10,441 nt of DNA from Eubacterium sp. (GTDB taxonomy: Bacteria; Bacillota; Clostridia; Oscillospirales; Acutalibacteraceae): NCBI GenBank assembly GCA_029054965.1, contig JAIDEF010000024.1, positions 1-10,441 of the forward strand. Direction: 5' to 3'. The translations under genes and the position numbers were made by a program. Positions 1 to 7,244 of this stretch are shown piece after piece; position 1 is the stretch's first letter, and the number at the start of each line of letters is the position of its first letter. The notes beneath the pieces are model-generated. The model was given only the letters and a program-made list of their open reading frames with translations. It ran no database searches and was not told the DNA's origin.

Positions 1-343
1 CATCCATACTATCAAAAAACTTTTCATCATAATTAATACTTAAAAATTCCTCATATTCAGAAGATAAGTATATAACTTTCTTTTCTTTATTGAATTTATT
101 AATTGCAAAGCCATGAATAATGGTGGAAAGATACCCTTTTGTCACTTTTGATTCAACTTCACCGACTTTATCAAAATTCTTTGCTATGTAAAAGAAAGCA
201 TCCTGTACAGCCTCTTCTGCAAGATGATTATTCTTCAACTTACCCATAGCAATCCACATAAGCAAATCAATATATTTATAATAGAGTTGTTTGAATTTGC
301 TTTTTTCTTCATCTGTATCAAGTAAATCTAAAAAAGCTATCAT
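1..343 (-). CDS. ECF-like RNA polymerase sigma factor, N-terminal part (cut by window edge)
   Basis: The visible 114 codons read as an acidic N-terminus followed by a sigma-70 region 2-like helical segment. It includes a HLAEEAVQDAFFYIAKNF stretch, typical of the region 2 helices of ECF-type sigma factors that bind the beta' clamp and the -10 element. Region 4 and the C-terminus lie beyond position 1. The ATG at 343-341 is chosen because an AGGTGA ribosome binding site (352-357) sits 8 nt upstream and a good promoter lies at 381-408. The frame contains no internal stop. Sigma factors of this shape are common in clostridial integrative elements and in gut Firmicutes chromosomes, and the neighbouring tnpV remnant favours the mobile-element reading. 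The region is AT-rich compared with pckA. The target regulon is unknown; the sigma-factor call is moderately secure. Confidence 0.72.
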   Translation of the reverse strand, partial: MIAFLDLLDTDEEKSKFKQLYYKYIDLLMWIAMGKLKNNHLAEEAVQDAFFYIAKNFDKVGEVESKVTKGYLSTIIHGFAINKFNKEKKVIYLSSEYEEFLSINYDEKFFDSMD

Positions 344-380
344 TAACTATATCACCTCAAAGAGCCATATTGTGAAAAAA

Positions 381-408
381 ATTTTATTGCTGAAACAATA
401 TGTGTCAA
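381..408 (-). promoter_or_regulatory. Promoter of the sigma-factor gene
   Basis: On the minus strand a perfect TTGACA (408-403) is followed after 16 nt by TAAAAT (386-381), one mismatch from the consensus -10. Predicted initiation near 374 gives a leader of about 30 nt ending in the AGGTGA ribosome binding site. It lies downstream of the terminator at 502-535, so the sigma gene is probably transcribed independently of tnpV. Confidence 0.7.
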
Positions 409-501
409 CACAAAATGTAAAAGTACATAATATAATTGCAAAATCGCACATAACTCCTCAATATATAAGTGTTGGTTTATACAAAAAGTAACAAAATTCA
501 T

Positions 502-535
502 AAAAAAATGAACGACTGGAATTTCCTGTCGTTCA
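502..535 (-). terminator. Intrinsic terminator after tnpV pseudogene
   Basis: The arms TGAACGAC and GTCGTTCA (509-516 and 528-535) form 8 bp. After one mismatch a short inner GG/CC helix continues the stem. On the minus strand the hairpin is followed by seven T residues (508-502). It ends transcription coming from the tnpV remnant, 11 nt beyond that gene's stop codon. Confidence 0.8.
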
Positions 536-545
536 CTTTCTCTGT

Positions 546-914
546 CTATATACACACTATTTCTTTATACATAATCTCTCTTACCTGATATGTAATATTA
601 TTCGTCATCTGTACCCATAACATTTGATTTTCTGCCTTGAGTTGTTTGGTAACACCTTGTTTTTTAGCAAGCAGTTTAACAAATAAATCATGTTGTTCTT
701 TTGCACTAATGTCAATTTTGTGTAACTATGCATTAAGTTTATCTTGTGTGAGCAAATTATAGTATATCACTCTATGATTTGCTTTCAAATACTCCTTATG
801 TCTTTGTCCCCAAATGCCTATTTCATATTTTGTTTCTGTTGATATAAGTGCAGGAATTTGAACATCACCAACCTCAACATAACTTCCATTTACTTTTTCA
901 TATAATGATTTCAT
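546..914 (-). pseudogene. tnpV: tnpV-like transposon protein, interrupted by an in-frame amber codon
   Basis: The first 62 codons contain the TnpV hallmarks: an EIGIWGQRHKEYLK block, then the HRVIYYNLLTQDKLNA segment. A TAG codon at 728-726 stops the frame exactly where, as I recall them, intact homologues have the Tyr of a KLNAYL motif. Reading through in the same frame gives 59 more codons ending at TAG 548-546, including VTKQLKAENQMLWVQMTNNI, which is the conserved TnpV C-terminal half. Total length (122 codons plus stop) equals that of an intact TnpV, so one base substitution seems to be the only lesion. The start ATG at 914-912 has an AAGAGG site (921-926) upstream. TnpV accompanies Tn4451-type clostridial elements; its role is poorly defined. 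No recombinase gene is present beside it. A suppressed amber codon or a sequencing error is the alternative. Confidence 0.8.
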
Positions 915-1046
915 TGTAATCCTCTTTTTGATTTAATTATTTCACTTACAATTCAATCATTTCAGACTGTTTACAAAAAAGCCTCCTTAAATTCGATCTC
1001 GCAAGCCCCTTCCCTACGATTTGTTGTAATAACATTTATATAAAGA
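915..1046. other. AT-rich gap between tnpV remnant and pckA terminator
   Basis: No complete gene is visible here. On the minus strand an open frame of about 24 codons ends in TAA at 973-971, with the residues REGACEIEFKEAFL before the stop. It begins with no start codon next to the pckA terminator, so it could be the broken 3' end of a mobile-element gene, but I cannot name a family. The tnpV ribosome binding site lies at 921-926. Confidence 0.35.
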
Positions 1047-1077
1047 AAAACGAGTTGGCAACACACCAACTCGTTTT
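1046..1077 (-). terminator. Intrinsic terminator of pckA
   Basis: A 12-bp perfect stem is formed by AAAACGAGTTGG and its complement (1047-1058 and 1066-1077) with a 7-nt loop. On the minus strand it is followed by a T run at 1050-1046. It starts 10 nt after the pckA stop codon. The A/T ends make it look bidirectional, so it may also block transcription from the left. Confidence 0.88.
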
Positions 1078-1087
1078 ATTATTTTAA

Positions 1088-2869
1088 TTATTTCTCAAGG
1101 TTTTCCTTAACCTTTGCAAGCTCATCTGCAAGCTCTGCAGGAAGAGTATCTTCAAACTTAGCGTAAAGCTCTTCAACACCCTTAAGCTCTTCTTCCCAGG
1201 CAGTCTTGTCAACATCGAGGATGTTGTCAAGCTCTTCCTCAGTCATATCAAGACCTTCAAGGTTGATATCCTTAGCATAAGGAAGGTAACCGATAGCAGT
1301 TTCCTGAGCGTCAACCTTACCATCGCAACGGTCGATAATCCAGTCAAGAACACGCATATTGTCACCAAATCCAGGCCACAGGAAGTTGCCCTCATCGTCT
1401 TTTCTGAACCAGTTAACATTGAAAATCTTCGGAGCCTTTTCAGGGTCAAGACTTTCACCGATTTCAATCCAGTGCTTCCAGTAGTCACCCATATTGTAAC
1501 CGCAGAATGGGAGCATTGCCATTGGGTCACGGCGAACAACACCTACTGCACCTGTTGCAGCAGCAGTTGTTTCACTGCCCATAATTGAACCAACGAATAC
1601 ACCGTGGTTCCAATCCTTTGACTGATATACAAGCGGAGTGAGCTTAGCACGTCTGCCGCCGAATACGATAGCAGAAATAGGAACACCCTGTGGATTCTCA
1701 AACTCGCTTGAAATACAAGGACAGTTAACAGCAGGAGCTGTAAATCTTGAGTTTGGATGAGCACCCTTTTCTTCGCTTTCAGCACCGTTCCAAGGATTAC
1801 CCTTCCAGTCGATTGCGTTTGTTGGCGGATTCTTGTCAAGACCCTCCCACCAAACTGTGTTGTTGTCAAGATTATGACAAACATTGGTGAAGATTGTGCC
1901 CTTCATTGTTGACTTAAGAGCATTTGGATTTGACTTCATATTTGTACCCGGTGCAACACCGAAGAATCCATTTTCAGGATTGATAGCATAAAGACGTCCG
2001 TCAGGACCTTTTCTGATCCATGAAATATCGTCGCCTACACACCATACCTTGTAGCCCTTGCTCTGATATCCCTCCGGTGGAATAAGCATTGCAAGGTTTG
2101 TTTTACCGCAAGCTGATGGGAATGCAGCACAGATATACTTAACCTCTCCGTTTGGCTTCTCCAGACCAAGGATGAGCATATGCTCTGCCTGCCAGCCCTC
2201 GTTCTTACCAAGATAAGATGCTATACGAAGAGCAAAACACTTTTTACCAAGAAGAACATTTCCGCCGTAAGCTGAGTTAACTGAAATGATTGTGTTGTCC
2301 TCAGGGAACTGACAAATCCATCTGTTCTCAGGGTCAACATCACATTTGCAGTGCATACCGCGAACCCAGTCATTGCTGTCGCCAAGGCAATCAAGAACAG
2401 CCTTGCCAACTCTTGTCATAATGTTCATATTGAGAACTACATAGATTGAGTCAGTGATTTCAATACCAATCTTAGAGAATGGTGAACCAACAGGACCCAT
2501 TGAATAAGGAATGATGTACATTGTTCTGCCCTCATATGAGCCTGCAGCAATGTCATATAACATTTTGTAGCACTTTTCAGGATCCATCCAGTGGTTAGTA
2601 GGACCTGCATCTTTTTCATTCTTAGTGCAGATAAGAGTTCTGTCCTCAACACGTGCAACGTCATTTTCTGCTGTTCTGTGAAGGAAGCAGTCAGGAAGAA
2701 GCTCTTCATTGAGTTTAATCATTTCGCCTGTTTCAACAGCCTCAGCCTTGAGAGCAGCAATCTGCTCGTCAGAGCCGTCAATCCAAACAATGTTTGATGG
2801 CTTTAAAAGCTCAACCTTTTCGTCAAGCCAGGCAAGTAATGATTTGTTAGTTGTAAGATTTGTTTCCAT
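1088..2869 (-). CDS. pckG: Phosphoenolpyruvate carboxykinase (GTP)
   Basis: This cytosolic enzyme interconverts oxaloacetate plus GTP with phosphoenolpyruvate, CO2 and GDP. It serves gluconeogenesis or, in fermenting anaerobes, CO2 fixation toward succinate or propionate. The 593 residues match the usual length of the GTP class (about 600) rather than the ATP class (about 530). The P-loop FPSACGKTN lies at residues 250-258 and carries the hyper-reactive Cys254 typical of GTP enzymes. The kinase-2-like VGDDISWIRKGPDGR begins near 278, FGGRRAKLTPLVY lies at 403-415, and MGSETTAAATGAVG near 430-443. The start ATG has an AGGAG site 8 nt upstream (2878-2882). The gene is monocistronic, with its own promoter and a strong terminator. 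The C-terminal 50 residues are unusually acidic and helical (EELDNILDVDKTAWEEEL). The local base composition is GC-richer than its left neighbour, as expected for a highly expressed core gene. Confidence 0.96.
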   Translation of the reverse strand: METNLTTNKSLLAWLDEKVELLKPSNIVWIDGSDEQIAALKAEAVETGEMIKLNEELLPDCFLHRTAENDVARVEDRTLICTKNEKDAGPTNHWMDPEKCYKMLYDIAAGSYEGRTMYIIPYSMGPVGSPFSKIGIEITDSIYVVLNMNIMTRVGKAVLDCLGDSNDWVRGMHCKCDVDPENRWICQFPEDNTIISVNSAYGGNVLLGKKCFALRIASYLGKNEGWQAEHMLILGLEKPNGEVKYICAAFPSACGKTNLAMLIPPEGYQSKGYKVWCVGDDISWIRKGPDGRLYAINPENGFFGVAPGTNMKSNPNALKSTMKGTIFTNVCHNLDNNTVWWEGLDKNPPTNAIDWKGNPWNGAESEEKGAHPNSRFTAPAVNCPCISSEFENPQGVPISAIVFGGRRAKLTPLVYQSKDWNHGVFVGSIMGSETTAAATGAVGVVRRDPMAMLPFCGYNMGDYWKHWIEIGESLDPEKAPKIFNVNWFRKDDEGNFLWPGFGDNMRVLDWIIDRCDGKVDAQETAIGYLPYAKDINLEGLDMTEEELDNILDVDKTAWEEELKGVEELYAKFEDTLPAELADELAKVKENLEK

Positions 2870-2914
2870 TACTTATTCTCCTTTAGCAATAGTTTGTAAT
2901 ATAAATGAGAACCA

Positions 2915-2932
2915 AATTACATTATAGTAATT
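2915..2932. promoter_or_regulatory. Operator-like palindrome in the pckA leader
   Basis: AATTAC and GTAATT (2915-2920 and 2927-2932) form a perfect 6-bp inverted repeat around a 6-bp AT core. It lies just downstream of the predicted pckA transcription start. The size and symmetry suit binding of a dimeric repressor, but I recognise no specific regulator consensus, and AT-rich DNA can produce such symmetry by chance. Confidence 0.35.
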
Positions 2933-2941
2933 CACTTATAG

Positions 2942-2969
2942 ATTATACCAAATAATAGCAAAAATTCAA
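2942..2969 (-). promoter_or_regulatory. Promoter of pckA
   Basis: On the minus strand TTGAAT (2969-2964) precedes a perfect TATAAT (2947-2942) by 16 nt. TGG immediately upstream of the -10 gives the extended TGn motif. Predicted initiation near 2935 gives a leader of about 65 nt before the ATG. Confidence 0.72.
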
Positions 2970-2999
2970 TAGAACTGATTAAAATTCATTATTTTGCTA
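2956..2999. repeat. Inverted repeat and direct repeat overlapping the pckA promoter
   Basis: TAGCAAAA at 2956-2963 and TTTTGCTA at 2992-2999 are perfect inverted arms around 28 nt. Inside lie two near-identical 10-mers, AAAATTCAAT (2961-2970) and AAAATTCATT (2981-2990), spaced by 20 bp, about two helical turns. The arrangement covers the -35 box and part of the spacer. It could be a regulator site or a weak terminator for tsaD; no other terminator is visible between tsaD and pckA. Confidence 0.4.
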
Positions 3000-3017
3000 C
3001 AATTAAATAACACCTTA

Positions 3018-4037
3018 TTAATTACTTTTGTAGCTTTTATCAATAGGCATAGTTGCGTATGCATTCAGGTTTTCGACAGCGGTGTTATTCTGTATAAATT
3101 CATAATAACCCTGTGATGCAATCATAGCTGCATTATCACCGCAGTATTTAAGCTCAGGCAGGTATAACTGCCACCTGTTTTTTCTGCAGAGCTTTTCAGC
3201 CTCGCTCCTTAATTTTGAGTTTGCAGACACACCGCCTGCTATAACGATTTTATTGTAACCAAAATCCTTTGCGGCCTTTTCAAGATTCGTAATAAGACAA
3301 TCCACAACACCTCGCTGGAAGGATGCTGCAAGGCTTGGTATATCAATATCCTCGCCCTTTTGCTGAGCATTGTGAACTGTATTGATTACAGAGGTTTTAA
3401 GTCCGCTGAATGAAAAATCATAGGGACTTCCCGTCACCCGCGGCTTAGGGAAGGCATATTTATTTTCGTCACCACTTGGGCTGAGTCTGTCAATACTGAC
3501 ACCGCCCGGGTATTCAAGCCCCATTGTTCGACCCGCCTTGTCAAGCGCCTCACCTGCTGCATCATCACGGGTTTTTCCGATTATTTCAAATTCAGTATAG
3601 CTTTTAACTGCCACAATATGAGAATGACCGCCGCTGACAATAAGACAAAGAAAAGGCGGCTGGGCATCACCTGAAATATAGTTTGATGCAATATGTCCTC
3701 TGATATGGTGAACAGGAACAAGTGGTGTATCCGTCGCCAGAGCAAGACCCTTTGCAAAATTAACACCAACAAGCAGTGCACCGATTAAACCCGGGGCATA
3801 TGTAACCGCTACTGCATCAATATCATCCATTGTACAGCCTGCCTGCTCCAGTGCCTCTTTAACCACACCGCTGATTGACTCAGCGTGACGGCGTGAAGCA
3901 ATCTCAGGCACTACTCCGCCGTAGAGCTTATGCTCCTCAAGTGAGGTAGCTATTATATTTGATAAAACCTTTCGTCCGTCCTCAACAACTGCTGCCGCAG
4001 TTTCATCACAGGAGGACTCAATACCTAAAATTTTCAT
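3018..4037 (-). CDS. tsaD: tRNA N6-adenosine threonylcarbamoyltransferase TsaD
   Basis: TsaD transfers the threonylcarbamoyl group from threonylcarbamoyl-AMP to A37 of tRNAs that read ANN codons, working with TsaB and TsaE in the cytosol. The 339 residues match the family length. The N-terminal ASKHA signature MKILGIESSCDETAAAVVED is present. Metal-binding His111 and His115 occur in HHIRGH, followed by CLIVSGGHSH (131-140), the YPGGVSIDRLS segment (176-186), the FSFSGLKTS block (208-216), AGGVSANSKLR (267-277) and CGDNAAMIA (299-307) with the metal ligand Asp301. The ATG overlaps the rimI stop as ATGA, with an AGGA ribosome binding site (4044-4047) inside rimI, so translation is probably coupled. 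tsaB and tsaE, often adjacent, are not in this window. The assignment is secure. Confidence 0.97.
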   Translation of the reverse strand: MKILGIESSCDETAAAVVEDGRKVLSNIIATSLEEHKLYGGVVPEIASRRHAESISGVVKEALEQAGCTMDDIDAVAVTYAPGLIGALLVGVNFAKGLALATDTPLVPVHHIRGHIASNYISGDAQPPFLCLIVSGGHSHIVAVKSYTEFEIIGKTRDDAAGEALDKAGRTMGLEYPGGVSIDRLSPSGDENKYAFPKPRVTGSPYDFSFSGLKTSVINTVHNAQQKGEDIDIPSLAASFQRGVVDCLITNLEKAAKDFGYNKIVIAGGVSANSKLRSEAEKLCRKNRWQLYLPELKYCGDNAAMIASQGYYEFIQNNTAVENLNAYATMPIDKSYKSN

Positions 4038-4477
4038 ACTTTATCCTTTAAATTATATGTCATTATCACTGCATTTTCTGTTGGGTTTGAGTAATAGTTT
4101 TTTCGCAGACCGACACTCTCGAACCCCATAGATTCATAGAGCCTGATTGCAGGAATATTATTTTCCCTTACATCAAGGAAAACCACATCGGGGTCATTTG
4201 ATGAAAAGCATTCCTCAAGAAGTGCTCTTCCTATTCCGAGACGTCTGTATTCAGGCATTACGGCAACACGCATAATGTCACCCTCACCTGCTGCAAGCAT
4301 CATACTCATATAGCCTGCAGGCTCGCCATCAGCATATGCAATATTAAAATAATTGCTGTCACTTTCCACCGAGTCACTTATGCTCTGCTCTGTCCACGGT
4401 GTGGAAAAGCAGGACTGTTCAATGAGAAATATGTCAGCCGTATTCTCTTTTGTAGCTTGTATAATTTTAATGTTCAT
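4034..4477 (-). CDS. rimI: Ribosomal-protein-alanine N-acetyltransferase-like GNAT protein RimI
   Basis: This is a GNAT-fold acetyltransferase that in the family moves acetyl from acetyl-CoA to a protein N-terminus (ribosomal protein S18 in E. coli). From the ATG at 4477-4475 it has 147 residues, normal for RimI. The acetyl-CoA pyrophosphate loop is RRLGIGRALL (78-87), preceded by the MRVAVMPEY strand. The C-terminal part LDVRENNIPAIRLYESMGF (101-119) is the characteristic RimI block, followed by a tyrosine-rich RKNYYSNP segment. An in-frame TTG at 4489-4487 would add four residues but has no ribosome binding site; the ATG has a weak GGAA upstream and is preferred. The gene overlaps tsaD by ATGA, the classic rimI-tsaD pairing. 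The true substrate cannot be read from the sequence. Confidence 0.92.
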   Translation of the reverse strand: MNIKIIQATKENTADIFLIEQSCFSTPWTEQSISDSVESDSNYFNIAYADGEPAGYMSMMLAAGEGDIMRVAVMPEYRRLGIGRALLEECFSSNDPDVVFLDVRENNIPAIRLYESMGFESVGLRKNYYSNPTENAVIMTYNLKDKV

Positions 4478-4507
4478 ATATATTTCCAAATTATATTTTT
4501 AAATCAA

Positions 4508-4513
4508 ATTATA
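4508..4513 (-). promoter_or_regulatory. Possible extended -10 promoter of rimI-tsaD
   Basis: A perfect TATAAT on the minus strand at 4513-4508 is preceded by TGC (4516-4514), giving an extended -10. No good -35 hexamer is present. Initiation near 4501 would leave a leader of about 24 nt before rimI. Read-through from polA is the alternative, since no convincing terminator separates the genes. Confidence 0.4.
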
Positions 4514-4541
4514 GCAATTAAACAATTAAATCAGCAGATTT

Positions 4542-7142
4542 TTAGTGTGCGTCAAACCAGGTGTTGCCGATATTACCATCTGCCCTGAGCAACACCTTCA
4601 TTTTGCAGGCATTTTCCATTTCCTCGGTTACTATGGCGAGTGCCTTTTCAGCCTCTCCTTCAGGTGCTTCAACTATCAATTCATCGTGCACCTGAAGAAT
4701 CAGATGTGCTTCCATTCCCTCATCCTTCAAACGCTTATCAACCTTAACCATTGCGATTTTGATAATATCGGCGGCCGTACCCTGAATAGGCATATTACGT
4801 GCAACACGCTCACCAAAGGCACGCATCATATGGTTAGATGACGAAAGCTCCGGCAGGTAGCGTTTTCTGTGAAAGAGTGTTTCACTGTAGCCCTTGTCCT
4901 TAGCGAGGTCAATCATATGCTTCATATAGGCATCAACACCGCTGTAGGTAGCAAGATAATTGTCAATATACTGCTTTGCCTCTTTATTCGTAACACCTAT
5001 ATCCTTGGCAAGAGAAAAAGCACCGATACCGTAAACAATACCGAAATTGACCGCCTTTGCCCTGCTTCGCATTTGCTTTGTAACCATTTCAATAGGCATA
5101 TTGAACACCTGTGATGCTGTGATTGTGTGAATATCATCACCATTATTGAAAGCATTAATCATTATTTCGTCATTCGCAAGGTCACTGAGCACTCTAAGTT
5201 CAATCTGACTGTAGTCAACGTCAACAAGCTTTTTGCCCTTGCCGGCAACAAAGAATTTTCTCATTTCTCTGCCAAGCTCGGTACGGATAGGAATATTCTG
5301 CAGGTTAGGCTCAAGGGAGGAAATTCTGCCTGTTCGCGTTTCGACCTGATTAAAGCGGGTATGAATTCTGCCGTCGTCCTCAATAACCTTCAAAAGTCCG
5401 TCGCAATATGTGGATTTCAGCTTTGAAAGGGAGCGGTATTCCAATATCTGTGAAATCGCAGGGTGCATATCAATAAGACCCTCAAGCACATCAGCATTTG
5501 TAGAGTAACCCGTTTTTGTTTTCTTTTTACAGGGCAGACCCAAATCCTCAAAAAGTGCCACGCCAAGCTGCTTCGGCGAGTTGATATTGAACTCACGTCC
5601 GACACTCTCATAAATGGACTTTGTAAGAGAATTTATCTTTTCGCCAAGCATTTTACCGAAGGCTTCAATGCCTTCCCTGTCAACCTCAAAGCCTGCAAAT
5701 TCCATTTTAGCAAGCACTGCCGAAAGCGGCAGTTCAATGTCAGTCAAAAGCTCATTTTCACCAGCCTCGTCAATAAGACCGTTCATTTTTTCAAACAGCG
5801 GCTTAACTGTTCCTGCAAGTGAAACAGTCATATCCTTTTCACCGAGAGTATTTAAAAACTCAGGGATTTTAACACCGTATTCCATACAAAGATGCTCTAA
5901 ATCGTAATTACTGTCACTTGGTCTTAAAAGATAAGCGGACAGCATTAAATCACCTTTAACGCCCTTAAGCTCAACACCATACTTGCAGGCAAGACGATGA
6001 AGCTCCTTTGTGTTATAGCTGTACTTTGGAGTATTCTCATCATCAAAGAAATTTCTTAAAAAATAGGAATATTCAGGAGTTTCACCTGGCATAACAATGA
6101 TTTCATCATCGAACGAAAAATACAAATCACTGATTGCACCGTCAATAATCACAGGGTAAAAATAGGTATCCTTACCCCTCACCCTGTCAAGCAGATAATC
6201 CGCATCAACGCAGGTTAAACGGCTGAGAACACGTTCCTCCGCCTGCTCCTCCTGAACATCAGGTGCAGAATTGGGGTCAAGATTAAATTTAGGTATAAGT
6301 GAAAACAGCTCAAGCCTGATAAACTGTGCAACTGCCTTCTGCTTATCCGCAGGGGTATCTGCATAGCTGTGAATATCTGTATCAACAGGAGCATCGGTAC
6401 AGATTGTGCCAAGCTTTAAGGACAAATATGCCTTATCCTTATCGTTTGAAAGCTTTGCTCTGACTCCTGCCTTTATATCAATTTCATCAAGATTTTCGTA
6501 TATATAATCAAGATTATGAAAACGCTGAATTAAATCAAGAGCAGTTTTTGCACCGACACCACTGACTCCCGGGATATTATCACTGCTGTCCCCCTGCAAA
6601 GCCTTAACCTGAATCAGCTCAGCAGGTGTAACACCATACTCATCCATAATAGCAGCTTCGTCATAAACATCTGTAACAGCCTGGCCCATTTTTGTGCGTG
6701 CAAGAAGCACCTTGACACCACCGTGAGCAAGCTGTAATGAGTCCCTGTCACCTGTGGCAATAAAGCACTCGTCGCCGTTTTTTCGGCAAACCTCTGCTAA
6801 AGTACCAAGAATATCATCAGCCTCCCAGCCTTCTTTTTCAAGCGTTTTTATGCCGAGATTTTTCAAAAGCTCCTTAAGCACTGGCATCTGTGCCCTCAGC
6901 TCATCGGGCATTCCGTGGCGACCTGCCTTATAGGCATCATACATATTATGCCTGAAGGTTGGTGCGTGTACATCAAACGCAACTGCCACAGCGTCAGGGC
7001 TGCAAATATCCTTAAGCTTAAGCAAAATATTCAAAAAGCCGTAAACAGCATTTGTATACTCACCGTTTTTTGTGGTGAGCAGCTTAATACCATAAAAGGC
7101 ACGATTAACAATACTGTTGCCATCAAGAACTAATAATTTCAT
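4542..7142 (-). CDS. polA: DNA polymerase I
   Basis: DNA polymerase I fills gaps, removes RNA primers and acts in repair. Starting at the ATG at 7142-7140, which has an AGGTGA site just upstream (7147-7152), the protein has 866 residues. An upstream in-frame ATG at 7160 would place that site inside the coding region and is less likely. Residues 1-290 form the 5'-3' exonuclease, with LVLDGNS near the N-terminus and the helix-hairpin-helix GVSGVGAKTALDL (192-204). Residues 310-470 are a 3'-5' exonuclease-like domain without the catalytic DxE: the position corresponding to Exo I reads YFYPVIIDG. Residues 475-866 are the polymerase, with motif A DYSQIELR (643-650), motif B RAKAVNFGIVYG (694-705) and motif C QVHDE (817-821). 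Proofreading is therefore probably absent, as in other Firmicutes. The gene has its own promoter and may be co-transcribed with rimI and tsaD. Confidence 0.97.
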   Translation of the reverse strand: MKLLVLDGNSIVNRAFYGIKLLTTKNGEYTNAVYGFLNILLKLKDICSPDAVAVAFDVHAPTFRHNMYDAYKAGRHGMPDELRAQMPVLKELLKNLGIKTLEKEGWEADDILGTLAEVCRKNGDECFIATGDRDSLQLAHGGVKVLLARTKMGQAVTDVYDEAAIMDEYGVTPAELIQVKALQGDSSDNIPGVSGVGAKTALDLIQRFHNLDYIYENLDEIDIKAGVRAKLSNDKDKAYLSLKLGTICTDAPVDTDIHSYADTPADKQKAVAQFIRLELFSLIPKFNLDPNSAPDVQEEQAEERVLSRLTCVDADYLLDRVRGKDTYFYPVIIDGAISDLYFSFDDEIIVMPGETPEYSYFLRNFFDDENTPKYSYNTKELHRLACKYGVELKGVKGDLMLSAYLLRPSDSNYDLEHLCMEYGVKIPEFLNTLGEKDMTVSLAGTVKPLFEKMNGLIDEAGENELLTDIELPLSAVLAKMEFAGFEVDREGIEAFGKMLGEKINSLTKSIYESVGREFNINSPKQLGVALFEDLGLPCKKKTKTGYSTNADVLEGLIDMHPAISQILEYRSLSKLKSTYCDGLLKVIEDDGRIHTRFNQVETRTGRISSLEPNLQNIPIRTELGREMRKFFVAGKGKKLVDVDYSQIELRVLSDLANDEIMINAFNNGDDIHTITASQVFNMPIEMVTKQMRSRAKAVNFGIVYGIGAFSLAKDIGVTNKEAKQYIDNYLATYSGVDAYMKHMIDLAKDKGYSETLFHRKRYLPELSSSNHMMRAFGERVARNMPIQGTAADIIKIAMVKVDKRLKDEGMEAHLILQVHDELIVEAPEGEAEKALAIVTEEMENACKMKVLLRADGNIGNTWFDAH

Positions 7143-7170
7143 AAAATCACCTTTGTACATAGTTGAATAT

Positions 7171-7199
7171 ATTGTACCACAATGAATAAAACTTTACAA
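7171..7199 (-). promoter_or_regulatory. Promoter of polA
   Basis: On the minus strand TTGTAA (7199-7194) and TACAAT (7176-7171) are separated by exactly 17 nt. TGG directly upstream of the -10 supplies the extended TGn motif. Initiation near 7164 gives a short leader before the AGGTGA site. The promoter abuts the terminator of the upstream operon. Confidence 0.7.
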
Positions 7200-7240
7200 T
7201 AAAAAAGACTGCACGCATTTATTAAAATACGGCAGTCTTT
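7199..7240 (-). terminator. Intrinsic terminator of the queL-yhhQ operon
   Basis: AAAGACTGC and GCAGTCTTT (7204-7212 and 7232-7240) form a perfect 9-bp stem, with a short CG/CG helix inside and an A/T-rich loop. It starts 4 nt after the yhhQ stop codon. On the minus strand it is followed by a T run (7206-7201). It cleanly separates the salvage operon from polA. Confidence 0.88.
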
Positions 7241-7244
7241 CATT

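Noticed and set aside
352..555. 67-residue open frame on the minus strand between tnpV and the sigma gene
   Set aside because: It starts at a GTG inside the tnpV 3' end, runs through the terminator hairpin and the sigma promoter, has no ribosome binding site and shows no recognisable family.
1243..2797. Several 60-110 residue open frames inside pckA on both strands
   Set aside because: They are shadows of the pckA reading frame, without ribosome binding sites or recognisable domains.
4528..4541. Hairpin AAATC-AGCA-GATTT just after polA as a terminator
   Set aside because: Only a 5-bp A/T-rich stem with no continuous T run; too weak to call.
4545..5907. Plus-strand open frames opposite polA
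   Set aside because: Antisense shadows with compositions typical of reversed coding sequence and no start signals.
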